This document shows, piece after piece, positions 16,329 to 26,742 of a stretch of DNA of 64,000 nt. The DNA lies in the NCBI RefSeq assembly GCF_020386615.1, contig NZ_CP077769.1:4154001-4218000 (forward strand), in the 5' to 3' direction. Both the position numbers and the translations under genes were made by a program. Under the pieces are notes generated by a model, which saw only the letters and a list, made by a program, of their open reading frames with translations, did no database searches and had not been told where the DNA came from. Position 1 is the first letter of the stretch. Every line of letters starts with the position of its first letter. This DNA is from Chitinophaga pendula. Lineage in GTDB: Bacteria > Bacteroidota > Bacteroidia > Chitinophagales > Chitinophagaceae.

Positions 16329-17297
16329 ATGGTCAATCTCGAAAAAAGTATACTGCAATCAGGTCCTGCCCGTAAGCTGGTAAATATCAGCAAGCGGTTG
16401 GTGCTGCCCGGATTTGAGGGTATTGTATTGTACGATGTGATTACTTTTTTCAGGCGGGAGATCAAAAATATCAGCCTAGCTGAGCGTGCGGCGGCTATTT
16501 CTTTTAATTTTCTGCTGGCGATCCCTCCTTTCTTCATTTTCCTGTTTACGTTAGTGCCCTTTATTCCGATGAAGAATATAGAGCCTACGTTGTATGAGTT
16601 AGCGGAGTCGCTCACGCCTAACTATAACACCTATATTATTGTGCGGGATATGATCCATGATTTCCTGTATACGCATCGTAACGGGTTGTTGTCCATTGCT
16701 TTTCTGACTGGTTACTTTTATTCTTCCAATGCGGTGATGGGGATTATGCGATCGTTTAATAAGGTACAGCGTGGGTTCCGTCAGCGGAAGTGGTGGCAAC
16801 GGCGGTTGCTGGCATTGCAACTGACGGCATTGTTGAGTTTTTTGCTGATCATCGCGGTGGTGTTGATTGTTGTGCAGGGTAAAATACTGGGAGCGATCTT
16901 TGATGCCCTTCATATTCAGAATGCGTTTATTCGTTCGAGTATAGATGCTGTGAGATGGGCGTTGATCGTATTATTGTTCTTTTCCATTATTGCGGTGATC
17001 TACCGGTTTGCACCGGCGACGCCTAAGCGTTGGAAATTTATTACGCCCGGATCTACGTTGGCGACGGTGTTAATGATCCTGGCGACGCTTGGTTTTTCTT
17101 TCTTTGTGAACAATTTTGGCAACTACAATAAAATTTACGGATCGGTAGGAACGATATTGATCCTGATGTTGTGGGTATTTTTCAATTCCTTTATACTGTT
17201 GGTTGGATTTGAATTAAATGTGGGTATCCAGGCTTTGAAGGCCCGCAGCAAAACAAGAGAAGTTGCCAATGGCTTGCCGGCACCGTCCAATGCCTGA
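16329..17297 (+). CDS. YihY/BrkB family inner-membrane protein
   Basis: This 322-residue protein has about six membrane helices and the YihY/BrkB signature: AERAAAISFNFLLAIPPFFI in the first helix, SSNAVMGIMRSFNKV in the middle, and PGSTLATVLMILATLGFSFF then NNFGNYNKIYGSVGTILILM near the end. The family was once annotated as ribonuclease BN in error; its transport or envelope role is unsettled. It is transcribed separately from mltG. Confidence 0.92.
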   Translation: MVNLEKSILQSGPARKLVNISKRLVLPGFEGIVLYDVITFFRREIKNISLAERAAAISFNFLLAIPPFFIFLFTLVPFIPMKNIEPTLYELAESLTPNYNTYIIVRDMIHDFLYTHRNGLLSIAFLTGYFYSSNAVMGIMRSFNKVQRGFRQRKWWQRRLLALQLTALLSFLLIIAVVLIVVQGKILGAIFDALHIQNAFIRSSIDAVRWALIVLLFFSIIAVIYRFAPATPKRWKFITPGSTLATVLMILATLGFSFFVNNFGNYNKIYGSVGTILILMLWVFFNSFILLVGFELNVGIQALKARSKTREVANGLPAPSNA

Positions 17298-17327
17298 TAT
17301 GCAGGTAGTTAGCTCCGCTATGGTTAA

Positions 17328-17335
17328 TACCTTTG
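17328..17335 (+). promoter_or_regulatory. -7 box TACCTTTG upstream of the redoxin gene
   Basis: Exact TAnnTTTG match identical to the box at 16299-16306. It would give an ~80-base leader to the ATG at 17421, or ~107 to the ATG at 17448. Confidence 0.4.
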
Positions 17336-17420
17336 TATTCTCCTCTTTTTTACTTACCTTACTTATTGGCTGCCCTGCCAAACTGTGTGCACTTTTATAC
17401 CTTGAAATAACGTTATCTGC

Positions 17421-18053
17421 ATGGCAGCCGATAAAACTGTCCGCTTTATGCGTAATACCTACTGCTACTTTATTATCTCTATTATCACTCTTTGTTCTTT
17501 TCTTCCTATTGAAGAAGGTACACTAGACATTGGTGCTCCGTTGCCAAAGGCGGATGTGCTGTTAACGGATGTTTCCGGGCAACAGATCAGTCTTGGTAAG
17601 GCGAAGGGGCCTAATGGGTTATTGGTGATATTTTCGGCTAACAGCTGTCCTTATGTGATCCGTAATCAGGCCAGGACCAAAACGATCTGTCAGTATGCGA
17701 AGCAACGTCAGTTGGGTGTGGTGTTAGTGAATTCGAATGAGGCGATGCGTAGTGGGGAGGATTCTCCTGCAGCTATGAAATCTTATGCGGCTGCGCAGCA
17801 GTTTGAGTGGCATTATGTGATCGACAGGAAATCGGAGTTGGCGGATGCTTTCGATGCGCGTCATACGCCGGAGTGTTTTCTTTTTGACCGTTCGGGTATG
17901 TTGGTGTATAAGGGGGCGATAGATGATAATCCCGGCAATGCGGAAGCGGTAAAGATCCGGCATTTGCATAATGCGATCAACGATATGCTGGCAGGCAAGG
18001 CAGCCCAGGTTAGCAGTGCCCCATCTATGGGTTGCAATATTAAACGATTCTGA
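17421..18053 (+). CDS. Thioredoxin-fold (AhpC/TSA, redoxin) protein with a single active-site cysteine
   Basis: This 210-residue protein has an N-terminal hydrophobic segment (FIISIITLCSFLP) acting as signal or anchor, then a redoxin domain. The active-site region reads SANSCPYVIRNQART: one cysteine, with no CxxC partner. Later come FEWHYVIDRKSELADAF and HTPECFLFDRSGMLVYKGAIDD, giving the cis-Pro region and a second cysteine that could be resolving. Members of this group are peroxiredoxin-like, but this exact subfamily is uncharacterised. A start at ATG 17448 would give a tidier signal peptide. Confidence 0.82.
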   Translation: MAADKTVRFMRNTYCYFIISIITLCSFLPIEEGTLDIGAPLPKADVLLTDVSGQQISLGKAKGPNGLLVIFSANSCPYVIRNQARTKTICQYAKQRQLGVVLVNSNEAMRSGEDSPAAMKSYAAAQQFEWHYVIDRKSELADAFDARHTPECFLFDRSGMLVYKGAIDDNPGNAEAVKIRHLHNAINDMLAGKAAQVSSAPSMGCNIKRF

Positions 18054-18070
18054 TCATTGATCTTTTTAAT

Positions 18071-18112
18071 AAACGAGCGGGCGACCTGTAATAACAGGTC
18101 GCCCGCTCGTTT
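18071..18112. terminator. Bidirectional intrinsic terminator
   Basis: A perfect 19-bp stem (AAACGAGCGGGCGACCTGT, 18071-18089, with its complement at 18094-18112) around the loop AATA has A residues on the left and T residues on the right. It separates the convergent redoxin and M14 peptidase genes and can stop transcription from both sides. Confidence 0.92.
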
Positions 18113-18131
18113 TGTATGTTTTCTTGTATGA

Positions 18132-20654
18132 TTATTCGCCTACGAGGAAGACGGCATTGCTGAACAGGAGTTTTCCGTTTTCCCAGAAGCTCCGGAACAG
18201 TGGATCATCGGCCAGCATAACGATGGTGCCATTTCCATTTTCCCGGGCGCCGAACAGCCAACCATCTTTCAGTTTGGCGCGGGTGTCTGTACCGACAAAA
18301 CCAGCCATGTAATTATCTTTTTTCAGGACGCCTACATTCCAGCCATTTTCCATGAATTCATAGAGGCTGGCGTCTTGTTTGAGTGTGTAGTAGTAGTCCG
18401 GATAGCCGAAGGCCAGCGGATGGGTGTTATCCATTTGTACTTTATAAACGGCGCCGGGGATCATTTGTTTGATATAGTCTCTTTCTCTGTTGCCGTAAGG
18501 CTTCAGCAAGGCGTAGTTATCGCGGGATTTTTCTTTATCCTTTTCTTTTTCGTCATCTTCTTTCTTTTCTTTGATGCCCCACTCTCCTGCTGCCAGTTGT
18601 TTTACTGCATGTTGAAGTGCGACGAGGCGGCCGCCTGCATTGATCCATGCTTTGAGTTTTTCGACCTTTTCTTTTTCCCGCAGCAGGGAATAATCGCCAT
18701 TGGGGAGGATGAGTACATCGATATTTTTCCAATCTACATCATCTATATCTATTTCGTTGATGATGGTGAGTGGGTATTGTATCTGTTGTTCGAAGAAATG
18801 CCATATTTCGCCTGCTGCCAGGGAGGATGTTTCTTCTCCTATGATCATGGCTACTTTCAGGGGGCGGATATAATGTACTTTATCGGAGCCGAAGTCCATT
18901 CCTTTTTCGACAAAGCCGGTGGAGACTGCATCTAGTGTTGTTTTGAAGGTATTAGCCAGGGAGGTGATGGTATCGTCGAATGCGGGGATGGTCTCGTTGC
19001 CGGATCTGGTGATGATAAGTGTACCTGCAGGATATTTTCTACCTGTTGCTGAAAATGGTGTTTCGGCGTATCTCACTTTGATGCCTTTGCGCAATATGGC
19101 GGAGAGGAATTTCACATCTTTTACGCTATTCCATTTAGCCAGGTAGGCGTATGGGCGGTTGGCCGCCAATGTGGTATTGTTGATAGCCGGCAGGTTTTCC
19201 TGTGCAGGTTGTATGGATTGCGGTACGGCATAAGCGGGGAGGCCATAGGCGTAAGGTAATGCCCAGGCGGTGATATCATAGGTAACGGAATCGGATAACC
19301 TGGATACGGGTTCGAACAATACTTTCAGCATGTTAGATTGTGTCTGAAAGGCATTGATGACCATATCTTCTTTAGCTATGGAGAAGGATTCGCTGCGGCC
19401 TGTTGCGTAGCTGAATCCATTTGCTTTATCCTGTGTTGCGCCGTATCCGAAGCGGATCTGGTTCTTTTTCAAGAGGTCGGCGAGGGATGCCAGTTTTTCT
19501 TCATTGCCTGCTGCTTTTACCACGTAGGTTTTGTAGTTACCGATGGGGTTGCGTTTAGCATCTGTGAAGTAGGCGGTGAATGCTTTCATGATCCTGGTGG
19601 CCTGTTGGGAGGATACTTCGAGTGTGGACAGGCCGGTGGTAACGTGGTGAGCTATACGATCGGTGAGGGTGAGTGTATCGCCATCGCGTTTGAGCACGGC
19701 AATACCGGCACGGCCGCTTCCTCCCTGTTCGTAGGTCATTCCTACGGCGCCGTTGTAGGTGGGGTAGGTATCTCCATAGCTGGGATAGAACAGGTCGAAT
19801 CGTTCTTTGGTAAAGTAAAGCCAACCTTTTTCATCGAAGTATTTCGCGTTGTTTTTGCCGATGAGTGTTTGCAGTTCTCTTTGCCAGGGGGTGATGACTT
19901 CATGGATGGGTTCTGCTGCCGGAGCGAAGTAATAGGGAGCTTCTATTTCCTGTTCGTGGAAGTCGACATGTACATGAGGCATCCATTGGTTATAGGTGGC
20001 GACGCGTTGGCGGGATTCGGTTTGTGTTTGCCAGGCCCAGTCCCGGTTGAGATCGAAGTAGTAGTGATTGGATCTGCCGCCGGGCCAGGGTTCCCAATGT
20101 TCTCTAGCGTATCTGGCTGGATCTGCGAGGAGGCTACGGGTCTGGTTATAGAAGCTGACATATCTTTCGCGGCCATCGGGGTTGAGGCAGGGATCGATGA
20201 TCACTATGGTATTTTGCAGCCATTGCTGGGTGGTGGTATTATTTTTATCTGCGAGCAGGTAGATGGTACGCATGGCAGCCTCGGTGGATACGGCTTCGTT
20301 ACCATGAACGTTATAGCTTAGCCAGACGATGACGGGGAGGTCGGCGGGGTTGCCATCGGCGGTGGTGAGGCTGAGGTTGCGGCGGCGTATTTCGTCGAGG
20401 CGGCTGAAGTTGGCCGGAGCAGTGATGGTAGCGGTGATAAGCGGCCGACCTTCGTAGGTGGAGCCATAGGTCTGTAGTTGCATGTTGGGGGTAGCTGCGG
20501 CTACCGCCTTAAAGTATTCTATTACTTTATAGTGCGGTGTGAACTGTTGTCCCAGTTGGTAGCCCAGGAATTGTTCCGGGCTTTGCAGTTGTTGTGCACG
20601 GGTAGAGAGAAATAGGCAGCAGATAATGCTTGCTGCAATAATTTTTTTTAGCAT
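18132..20654 (-). CDS. M14-family zinc metallocarboxypeptidase, secreted
   Basis: This 840-residue protein has a cleavable signal peptide (MLKKIIAASIICCLFLSTRA). The M14 domain supplies zinc ligands H117 and E120 (NVHGNEA) and H233 (HVDFHEQ), substrate-binding NPDGRER and FDLNRDW, and a later YEQGGSGRAG carrying the expected catalytic Glu. The second half, about residues 400-840, includes a Rossmann-like region (VDVLILPNGDYSLL) typical of this long Bacteroidota subgroup, with a Lys/Glu/Asp-rich insert around 700-720. Role: removal of C-terminal residues from peptides, or amidated cell-wall fragments, outside the cytoplasm. Gene ends at the shared terminator. Confidence 0.92.
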   Translation of the reverse strand: MLKKIIAASIICCLFLSTRAQQLQSPEQFLGYQLGQQFTPHYKVIEYFKAVAAATPNMQLQTYGSTYEGRPLITATITAPANFSRLDEIRRRNLSLTTADGNPADLPVIVWLSYNVHGNEAVSTEAAMRTIYLLADKNNTTTQQWLQNTIVIIDPCLNPDGRERYVSFYNQTRSLLADPARYAREHWEPWPGGRSNHYYFDLNRDWAWQTQTESRQRVATYNQWMPHVHVDFHEQEIEAPYYFAPAAEPIHEVITPWQRELQTLIGKNNAKYFDEKGWLYFTKERFDLFYPSYGDTYPTYNGAVGMTYEQGGSGRAGIAVLKRDGDTLTLTDRIAHHVTTGLSTLEVSSQQATRIMKAFTAYFTDAKRNPIGNYKTYVVKAAGNEEKLASLADLLKKNQIRFGYGATQDKANGFSYATGRSESFSIAKEDMVINAFQTQSNMLKVLFEPVSRLSDSVTYDITAWALPYAYGLPAYAVPQSIQPAQENLPAINNTTLAANRPYAYLAKWNSVKDVKFLSAILRKGIKVRYAETPFSATGRKYPAGTLIITRSGNETIPAFDDTITSLANTFKTTLDAVSTGFVEKGMDFGSDKVHYIRPLKVAMIIGEETSSLAAGEIWHFFEQQIQYPLTIINEIDIDDVDWKNIDVLILPNGDYSLLREKEKVEKLKAWINAGGRLVALQHAVKQLAAGEWGIKEKKEDDEKEKDKEKSRDNYALLKPYGNRERDYIKQMIPGAVYKVQMDNTHPLAFGYPDYYYTLKQDASLYEFMENGWNVGVLKKDNYMAGFVGTDTRAKLKDGWLFGARENGNGTIVMLADDPLFRSFWENGKLLFSNAVFLVGE

Positions 20655-20736
20655 GCCGGTATGAAGATTAGACTGCTAAAAATAAACATTTTAGTTCAGC
20701 AAATCGCTCTTCTTCCGGCTATTTGGGGGGAAGGTA

Positions 20737-21369
20737 TCAGGCGTTGATGGATGGGATGGGGATGGCGCTTAAGAAGCTGCGTACCCTGGTGCGTAGTTCT
20801 ATCATTTCCTGTTCGGACAGTCCTTCTGCTATCAGCATTTCATCTCTTCCGGTGCGTAGGGTAACGCTGTAGAGCGGCAGGCCACGGATGGTGCCCCTGA
20901 TATTGACGTATATGCCATCTCCGCAGCCGGGAATAAATTGATGTTTGCCATTGACCCATACTTCGTGATGTTCGCTGCGTTGTATGATGATATCGACATT
21001 ACGCCGGAAGCGGATGTAGTGGAGGCCTACAAAAAACAGGGCGGCACACCACAGGAGCAGCATAGATACCAGATAGGGTTCCCGGGAGGTACTATCGTGC
21101 AGGGATATACTGACTGCGTAATGGAAGTAGGCGACATAAAAGGTGATAAGGACGAATACCCACCAGAATCGGAAATGTTTGAGGCCTTTGTTTTTGGTAA
21201 TGATCAGTTCATTATCAGCCTCGCTTATTTGGAAGGGGGATTGTCTCCTGGCATATATTTTCCGTACTACATCTACTTGTAGCACCATAATAAAAATACC
21301 GGCCAGCATTAGCTCTACCGTGCGCATAGGGATTGTATTAATAGTATATGACAAATCAGCCAATTGCAT
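20737..21369 (-). CDS. Small integral membrane protein, unknown
   Basis: This 210-residue protein has three predicted membrane helices: residues 15-33 (VELMLAGIFIMVLQV), 68-88 (FWWVFVLITFYVAYF) and 100-120 (LVSMLLLWCAALFFVGL). A cytoplasmic C-terminal domain of about 90 residues follows, with a pattern like PH/bPH domains (VWVNGKHQFIPG, YSVTLRTGRDEMLIAEGLSE). I do not recognise a named family. The gene lies alone between the M14 peptidase and a TonB receptor. Start could also be ATG at residue 15. Confidence 0.6.
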   Translation of the reverse strand: MQLADLSYTINTIPMRTVELMLAGIFIMVLQVDVVRKIYARRQSPFQISEADNELIITKNKGLKHFRFWWVFVLITFYVAYFHYAVSISLHDSTSREPYLVSMLLLWCAALFFVGLHYIRFRRNVDIIIQRSEHHEVWVNGKHQFIPGCGDGIYVNIRGTIRGLPLYSVTLRTGRDEMLIAEGLSEQEMIELRTRVRSFLSAIPIPSINA

Positions 21370-21540
21370 TCTGACTTACCCGGGTATTCCTACCTGGTAT
21401 GTTCAAACGTGTTTTTCTCAATAGATCGATGATTAAGGCGGGGGTATCCGCCAGTCAAAAGCTCTCGACACTAACAGCCCTTTTTTTCTAAGTGGCAGGC
21501 GTTCATGATCACTCAGCCTGTATGATCCTGCCTGTGTGTG

Positions 21541-21576
21541 CAACTGAAAGCCCGATGCACGGTGGGCTTTCAGTTG
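21541..21576. terminator. Hairpin downstream of the TonB receptor gene
   Basis: CAACTGAAAGCCC (21541-21553) pairs perfectly with GGGCTTTCAGTTG (21564-21576). There is no clear T-run on the minus strand, so it is a strong hairpin rather than a textbook intrinsic terminator. It sits 15 bp after the receptor stop codon. Confidence 0.65.
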
Positions 21577-21590
21577 CGGTGGTGGTTATT

Positions 21591-24359
21591 TTAGAGGTTC
21601 AGTTCCAGTCTGGCGAACAGGAAGCGGCCGTTATAGCCGAACTGTGTGGCTCTGCGGGAGTATCTGAACTGGTTATTGGTGGTATTATCCGGGTTGGCTA
21701 CCAATTCCGGATAGATATCGAATACGTTGTTGCTACCAACGGTTATTTTGAGTGGTTTGGCAATGCGGTATCCGAGGGATATATCAGTTACTATCCGTGG
21801 ATCGTATACCTGATAGAAGCGGGGATCTACCGTTGCTTCTTCTACACTACCAAAATACACATTTCGGAGGAATATATTAAATTTTTTAATGCTATAGTTC
21901 AAAGTCAGGTTTATTTTCTCTTTTGGCACGCTGCGTTCGAGGTATATTCTGCTGGCGCGGCTGAAGTAGCTATTTTCTTTATCGGCGAGTTTGGGGGAGG
22001 AATGGATGGGGCCTACTCTTTGTGTGGCGGAGTAGGTAGCTGCGAGGTCGGCGCGGAAGCTACCTGTTGCGATGCGGGTGCTGTAGGTGAGTACGAGGTC
22101 TACGCCTTTGGTTTCGGAGTTGATGGCATTGGCGAAGAATGCTGCTGAGTTGGCGTTGGCCAGTGCGAGCAGGCGATACAGTTCTTTATCGGCAGGTGAG
22201 GCGTTGGCGCTGTCGGCGCCTTTGAATGGATCTGTATATACGATACGATCGTCGATGCGGGTGAAATATCCATCGACGGTGAGGTTGAATTTGCCGAAGG
22301 AGGCAGTGAATCCGGCGCTGACGCTTTTTGATCTTTCGGGTTTGAGTTTGGGGATGCCTAATAGTTCGGCGGGCCGGCTGTTGTTGGTGAAGGTGCCTAT
22401 TTCGTAGGGGACGCCATCGATGAATAGTGTGGAGGTGGTGGAATAGTATCGCTGGTGTAGAGAGGGAGCTCGGAAGCCGGTGCTGGCGGAGGCGCGGAAG
22501 GCGGCTTTTTTACTGATTTTGTATCGGGCTGTGAGTTTGCCGTTGATCGTAGATCCGAAGTCGTTATAGTTTTCGAAGCGGGCGGCGGCGCCTAGGAGGA
22601 AGTTGTGGGTGAAGTTGGCTTCTGCGTCGACGTAGGCGGCGATGGCGCTACGGCTGGCGTTGACGGCATTTTCGGGGCGGAATCCTGGGAATACCTGTGC
22701 GCCACCCGGACGCGGGGAGCCATCGGGGCCGAATTTGGTATTGATGGCCCCTTTGGGATCGGGGACGAGGATATCTCTGCCATTGGCATCTACGCCTATT
22801 TTGGTGGCGGTGCCGTAGTTGGTATAGGCGTTTTCCTCGCCGGCGACCAGTTGATAGTTTTCGAAGCGATGTTCGCCACCGAAGGCGATATCGAGTCCTT
22901 CCCATATGTGGAGGCGGCGGGAGAAGTCGAGGTTGGTGGTATTTTGGGTAAAGACGGGTCCACCGGAGTTGAAGGTGGTGGGGGATGCTTTTTCCAGGGA
23001 GGCGTTGAGGGAGTTTTCGACACGGAATATGAACTGGTTGCGGCCGTAGGTGTTGCTGAAGTCGACCTTCCACTCTCCTATTTTGCCTTTTATGCCGAAG
23101 GCCAGTGAGCGGTCGTATATGTCGGAATGTATTTCGGGGAGGTATCCAAAGGGATAGATGTCGATGATGTTGCGGGAGTCTGATGGCAGGCGGAATACGC
23201 CACCAGCCTGGCCATTGCGATATCCCATGCCACCGAATATGTATACTTCTGCATTTTCTACTGGTAAGGAGGCATTGAAGAACAGCTGGCTGCTGCGTAT
23301 TTTGGACTGACCTGCGCGCATGCGGAAGTCGTTGCGGGTTTTATTATTGGCCAGCAGGAATGAATCGGTGCGATCGACATTGCCCGGGAACCGGCGGTAT
23401 ATGGGGCCTACCCAGGGTCCGGAGCGGTTGGTATAGTTACGATAGTCGTAGGAGCCACCCAGGTTGACGAATCCACCTTTGGTACCGAGTGGGATGCCGT
23501 AGTTCACGGCGGTTTGTACGGTCTGGCCATCCATATTATTATCGGCCTGAGGGGTGACATTGGCGCCGGTGGTGACGTTTACGTTAAGGCGGTTGACGGT
23601 ATTTTTCAGGACGATATTGATCACGCCTGCGATGGCATCGGAGCCATATTGTGCGGCGGCGCCATCGCGCAGTATTTCTATGCGATCGATAGCGGAGGTG
23701 GGGATGGCGTTCATATCGGTGCCGACGGCGCCTCGTCCGAAGGAGCCATTTACATTTACGAGGGCGGTATTATGCCGGCGTTTGCCGTTGATGAGCACGA
23801 GTACCTGATCGGGGCCGAGCCCTCTGAGGGAGGCCGGGTCGATATGGTCGGTGCCATCGGCGACTGTTTGAGTACCTGAGCTGAAGGAGGGAGCGATATA
23901 GTTGAGTATCTGATTGACGGACACCTGGGGAGCGTCGCTGACGATACGTTTGACATCTATCACATCGACGGGTACGGGCGTTTCTGTTTGTGTACGCGGG
24001 AGGTTACGGGAGCCCAGTACGACGAGTTCATTCATGACGGTGGTGGTGGTCAGTACGAAGTCGATTTCGAGGCGTTGGCCGGCGGCGACGGTGATTTCTT
24101 TTTTCTGGGAGGCGTAGCCTACGAAGCTGGCGGACAAGGTGTAGCTACCCGGGATGATTTGGAGGGTAAAGCTACCGGTGTGGTTCGTATACGCTCCTTT
24201 GTTGGTGCTTTCTACCTGGACGGTGGCACCCTGTAATGGTGTTTTTCCATCGGTGATCCGGCCGGTGATGACGGCTGTCTGAGCGGAGGATACGCCATAT
24301 ATCAGGCATAACAAAAGGGTCCATAGCTGCCTGGAGGGGGCATGGAGTGGGTTATACAT
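21591..24359 (-). CDS. TonB-dependent outer-membrane receptor
   Basis: This 922-residue protein has a signal peptide, then a CarboxypepD_reg-like domain ([20 protein letters not shown], residues about 30-110). A plug domain follows ([21 protein letters not shown] and [28 protein letters not shown]), then a 22-strand-type barrel ending in an aromatic-terminal strand ([10 protein letters not shown]). It imports a large or scarce ligand with TonB-ExbBD energy. It lacks a neighbouring SusD and sigma/FecR pair, so the ligand may be a metal chelate or small compound rather than a glycan. It is divergent from the gamma-glutamyltransferase gene with 118 bp between them. Confidence 0.94.
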   Translation of the reverse strand: MYNPLHAPSRQLWTLLLCLIYGVSSAQTAVITGRITDGKTPLQGATVQVESTNKGAYTNHTGSFTLQIIPGSYTLSASFVGYASQKKEITVAAGQRLEIDFVLTTTTVMNELVVLGSRNLPRTQTETPVPVDVIDVKRIVSDAPQVSVNQILNYIAPSFSSGTQTVADGTDHIDPASLRGLGPDQVLVLINGKRRHNTALVNVNGSFGRGAVGTDMNAIPTSAIDRIEILRDGAAAQYGSDAIAGVINIVLKNTVNRLNVNVTTGANVTPQADNNMDGQTVQTAVNYGIPLGTKGGFVNLGGSYDYRNYTNRSGPWVGPIYRRFPGNVDRTDSFLLANNKTRNDFRMRAGQSKIRSSQLFFNASLPVENAEVYIFGGMGYRNGQAGGVFRLPSDSRNIIDIYPFGYLPEIHSDIYDRSLAFGIKGKIGEWKVDFSNTYGRNQFIFRVENSLNASLEKASPTTFNSGGPVFTQNTTNLDFSRRLHIWEGLDIAFGGEHRFENYQLVAGEENAYTNYGTATKIGVDANGRDILVPDPKGAINTKFGPDGSPRPGGAQVFPGFRPENAVNASRSAIAAYVDAEANFTHNFLLGAAARFENYNDFGSTINGKLTARYKISKKAAFRASASTGFRAPSLHQRYYSTTSTLFIDGVPYEIGTFTNNSRPAELLGIPKLKPERSKSVSAGFTASFGKFNLTVDGYFTRIDDRIVYTDPFKGADSANASPADKELYRLLALANANSAAFFANAINSETKGVDLVLTYSTRIATGSFRADLAATYSATQRVGPIHSSPKLADKENSYFSRASRIYLERSVPKEKINLTLNYSIKKFNIFLRNVYFGSVEEATVDPRFYQVYDPRIVTDISLGYRIAKPLKITVGSNNVFDIYPELVANPDNTTNNQFRYSRRATQFGYNGRFLFARLELNL

Positions 24360-24477
24360 AGGAATGCAGATTTGGGTTATCTAATTTAGATTTTGGTTAT
24401 GCGTAATATAGTGATTTGTCAATTATTTTTCAACAGTTGTCGGAGATATGCTAATTTAGGCGCAAACGAAAGAGGCT

Positions 24478-26178
24478 ATGTATACCCGGATTTTCCCTTT
24501 GGCGTTGTTGCTATGTGTACAACAGGTCAATGCGCAGACGACACCCACCGATAACCCTTATCATTATACGATACAGAAGCAGTTAAATGTGCGGCACGGG
24601 GCGGTGGTCTCGGCCCATCCGTTGGCCAGTGCGGCAGGTTTGCAAATGTTGCGGGCCGGCGGCAATGCGGTGGATGCGGCGATCTCTACGCAGTTGGCAT
24701 TGGCGGTGGTATTTCCCTTGGCCGGTAACCTGGGGGGTGGTGGATTCCTGGTGGGTCATCTGAAGAATGGTCAGCAGTTGGCGATAGACTACCGGGAGGC
24801 GGCACCTGCGGCGGCCAGCCGTAATATGTACCTGGACAGTAGTGGGAATGCTATTACTACTTTAAGTCAGGACGGGCATCTTGCTGCCGGTATACCGGGG
24901 ACGGTAGCCGGGTTGTATGCCTCTTTACGTTATGGTAAGCTGAAGATGGGACAGTTGATTGCGCCCGCTATTGCGCTGGCGGAGAAGGGTTTTGTGATCA
25001 CGCAGCTGGAAGCGGATAATCTGAACCGGTACCGGGAATCGTTTTTAAAATTGAATACGATGCCTACTGCTTTTGTGCGGGATCGGCCCTGGAAGGCCGG
25101 GGATACGCTGGTGCAGCCGGATTTGGCGCGTACGTTACAACGTATTGCGGATAAGGGGATGGCAGGTTTTTACGAAGGGGAGACGGCGTCGCTGATTGTA
25201 GCGGAGATGCAACGTGGACACGGTATTATTACTGCGCAAGATCTGCGGCAATACCGGGCGAAGGAAAGAAAAGCGATGACTTTCCCTTATAGGGGATATA
25301 CGATTGTCACGATGCCATTGCCCTCCAGTGGGGGCATCTTATTGCGGCAATTACTCGGCATGGTGGAAAAGTATCCGCTTGCCAAATGGGGGTTTCATTC
25401 GCCGGCGGCTATGCAGCTGATGATAGAAGCGGAACGCCGGGCTTATGCGGACCGTGCGGAGTATATGGGGGATGCTGATTTTGTGAAGGTACCTGTTAAG
25501 GCGTTGACGAACCCTGCGTATATCAGCAACCGGATGAAGGATTATACGCCTGACAAGGCGGGATCGAGTGAGCAGGTGAAGGCTGGTACGTGGCCGGAGA
25601 GTGAGGAGACGACTCACCTGTCGGTGATGGATGCGGAAGGTAATGCGGTATCTGTGACGACAACGCTGAATGGTGTGTATGGCAGCCGGGTGGTGGTTGG
25701 TAAGGCTGGATTTATTCTTAATAACGAGATGGATGATTTCAGTATTAAACCAGGTGTACCTAATATGTACGGTCTGGTGGGTGCGGAAGCCAATGCTATT
25801 GCGCCCGGTAAACGTATGCTGAGTTCTATGACGCCGACTATTGTGTTGAAGGGTAAGCAGCCTGTTATCGTGGCGGGGACGCCAGGTGGGTCTACTATCA
25901 TTACCTCTGTGTTTCAGACGGTAGTGAATTTGCTGGACTTCGGGTTGAGTACGGATGAGGCGGTGAACAGTCCGAAGTTTCACCATCAATGGTTGCCGGA
26001 TGAGGTGTATATAGAGCCATCTTTTCCTGCGGAGCCGGTAGCGGCATTGGAGAAGATGGGATATAAGATGAAGTCGCGTGCAGCTATAGGCCGTACGGAG
26101 GTGATCCGGCGGAATGGTAAGGGGGAGCTGGAGGCGGTGGGTGATCACCGGGGGGATGACAGTGCAGCGGGCTATTAA
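24478..26178 (+). CDS. ggt: Gamma-glutamyltransferase
   Basis: This 566-residue protein with a signal peptide (MYTRIFPLALLLCVQQVNAQ) is a periplasmic Ntn hydrolase. It cuts the gamma-glutamyl bond of glutathione and related peptides and transfers or hydrolyses the glutamyl group. The autocleavage and nucleophile threonine is T379 in EETTHLSVMD. The substrate-binding arginine is R106 in DYREAAP. Also visible are NNEMDDFS, the SSMTPTIV loop and the oxyanion GTPGGSTI. The precursor is processed into large and small subunits at T379. The short intergenic region shared with the divergent receptor may allow joint control. Confidence 0.96.
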   Translation: MYTRIFPLALLLCVQQVNAQTTPTDNPYHYTIQKQLNVRHGAVVSAHPLASAAGLQMLRAGGNAVDAAISTQLALAVVFPLAGNLGGGGFLVGHLKNGQQLAIDYREAAPAAASRNMYLDSSGNAITTLSQDGHLAAGIPGTVAGLYASLRYGKLKMGQLIAPAIALAEKGFVITQLEADNLNRYRESFLKLNTMPTAFVRDRPWKAGDTLVQPDLARTLQRIADKGMAGFYEGETASLIVAEMQRGHGIITAQDLRQYRAKERKAMTFPYRGYTIVTMPLPSSGGILLRQLLGMVEKYPLAKWGFHSPAAMQLMIEAERRAYADRAEYMGDADFVKVPVKALTNPAYISNRMKDYTPDKAGSSEQVKAGTWPESEETTHLSVMDAEGNAVSVTTTLNGVYGSRVVVGKAGFILNNEMDDFSIKPGVPNMYGLVGAEANAIAPGKRMLSSMTPTIVLKGKQPVIVAGTPGGSTIITSVFQTVVNLLDFGLSTDEAVNSPKFHHQWLPDEVYIEPSFPAEPVAALEKMGYKMKSRAAIGRTEVIRRNGKGELEAVGDHRGDDSAAGY

Positions 26179-26208
26179 TCAAACGTACACCAACTCAAAT
26201 CTATTGAT

Positions 26209-26736
26209 ATGTCAGTTGCAACTATTTACCTGGATAGTGTATTGAAGCGTCTTCAATATTATAAATCGCTAGGTGACAAGACGTTGTTTTTATTGTCAGC
26301 GGAGCAGTTACATTGGTCGCCGGACAGTAATTCCAACAGTATTTATCTAATCGTCAAACATGTGAGTGGGAATATGTTGTCGCGATGGACGGATTTTCTG
26401 TACAGTGATGGGGAGAAGCCGAATCGCCAGCGGGATCTTGAATTTGAGGAGGAGGAGGCCACGAAGGAGGAGGTGATAGCGATATGGGAGAAAGGCTGGA
26501 AATGTATGCTGGATGCTATTGGTGCGTTGTCGCCGGGGGACCTGGAGCGGATCGTGCTGATACGCAACGAGGAGCATTCGGCGCTGGACGCTATTAACCG
26601 GCAGCTGGCACATATCCCCTATCATGTGGGGCAGATCATCTATGCCGGTAAGATGCTGGCCGGGGATCGTTGGGAAAGCCTGTCTATTCCGAAGGGGAAG
26701 TCGGAAGATTTTAACAAAACCAAGTTTGGAAAATAA
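26209..26736 (+). CDS. DUF1572 / DinB-superfamily protein
   Basis: This 175-residue soluble protein has a four-helix DinB-like pattern. Blocks LSAEQLHWSPDSNSNSI, IVKHVSGNMLSRWTDF and a C-terminal HIPYHVGQIIYAGKML give the three histidine positions that bind a metal in DinB/YfiT proteins (HVSGN, INRQLAH, YHVGQ). Many family members are thiol-dependent transferases, but DUF1572 proteins are uncharacterised. It starts 30 bp after ggt and 6 bp before the next lipoprotein, so an operon is likely. Confidence 0.85.
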   Translation: MSVATIYLDSVLKRLQYYKSLGDKTLFLLSAEQLHWSPDSNSNSIYLIVKHVSGNMLSRWTDFLYSDGEKPNRQRDLEFEEEEATKEEVIAIWEKGWKCMLDAIGALSPGDLERIVLIRNEEHSALDAINRQLAHIPYHVGQIIYAGKMLAGDRWESLSIPKGKSEDFNKTKFGK

Positions 26737-26742
26737 ACGGAT

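Noticed and set aside
19338..20321. 327-codon plus-strand frame inside the M14 peptidase gene
   Set aside because: Gly/Cys/Val-rich shadow of a strongly supported gene on the other strand.
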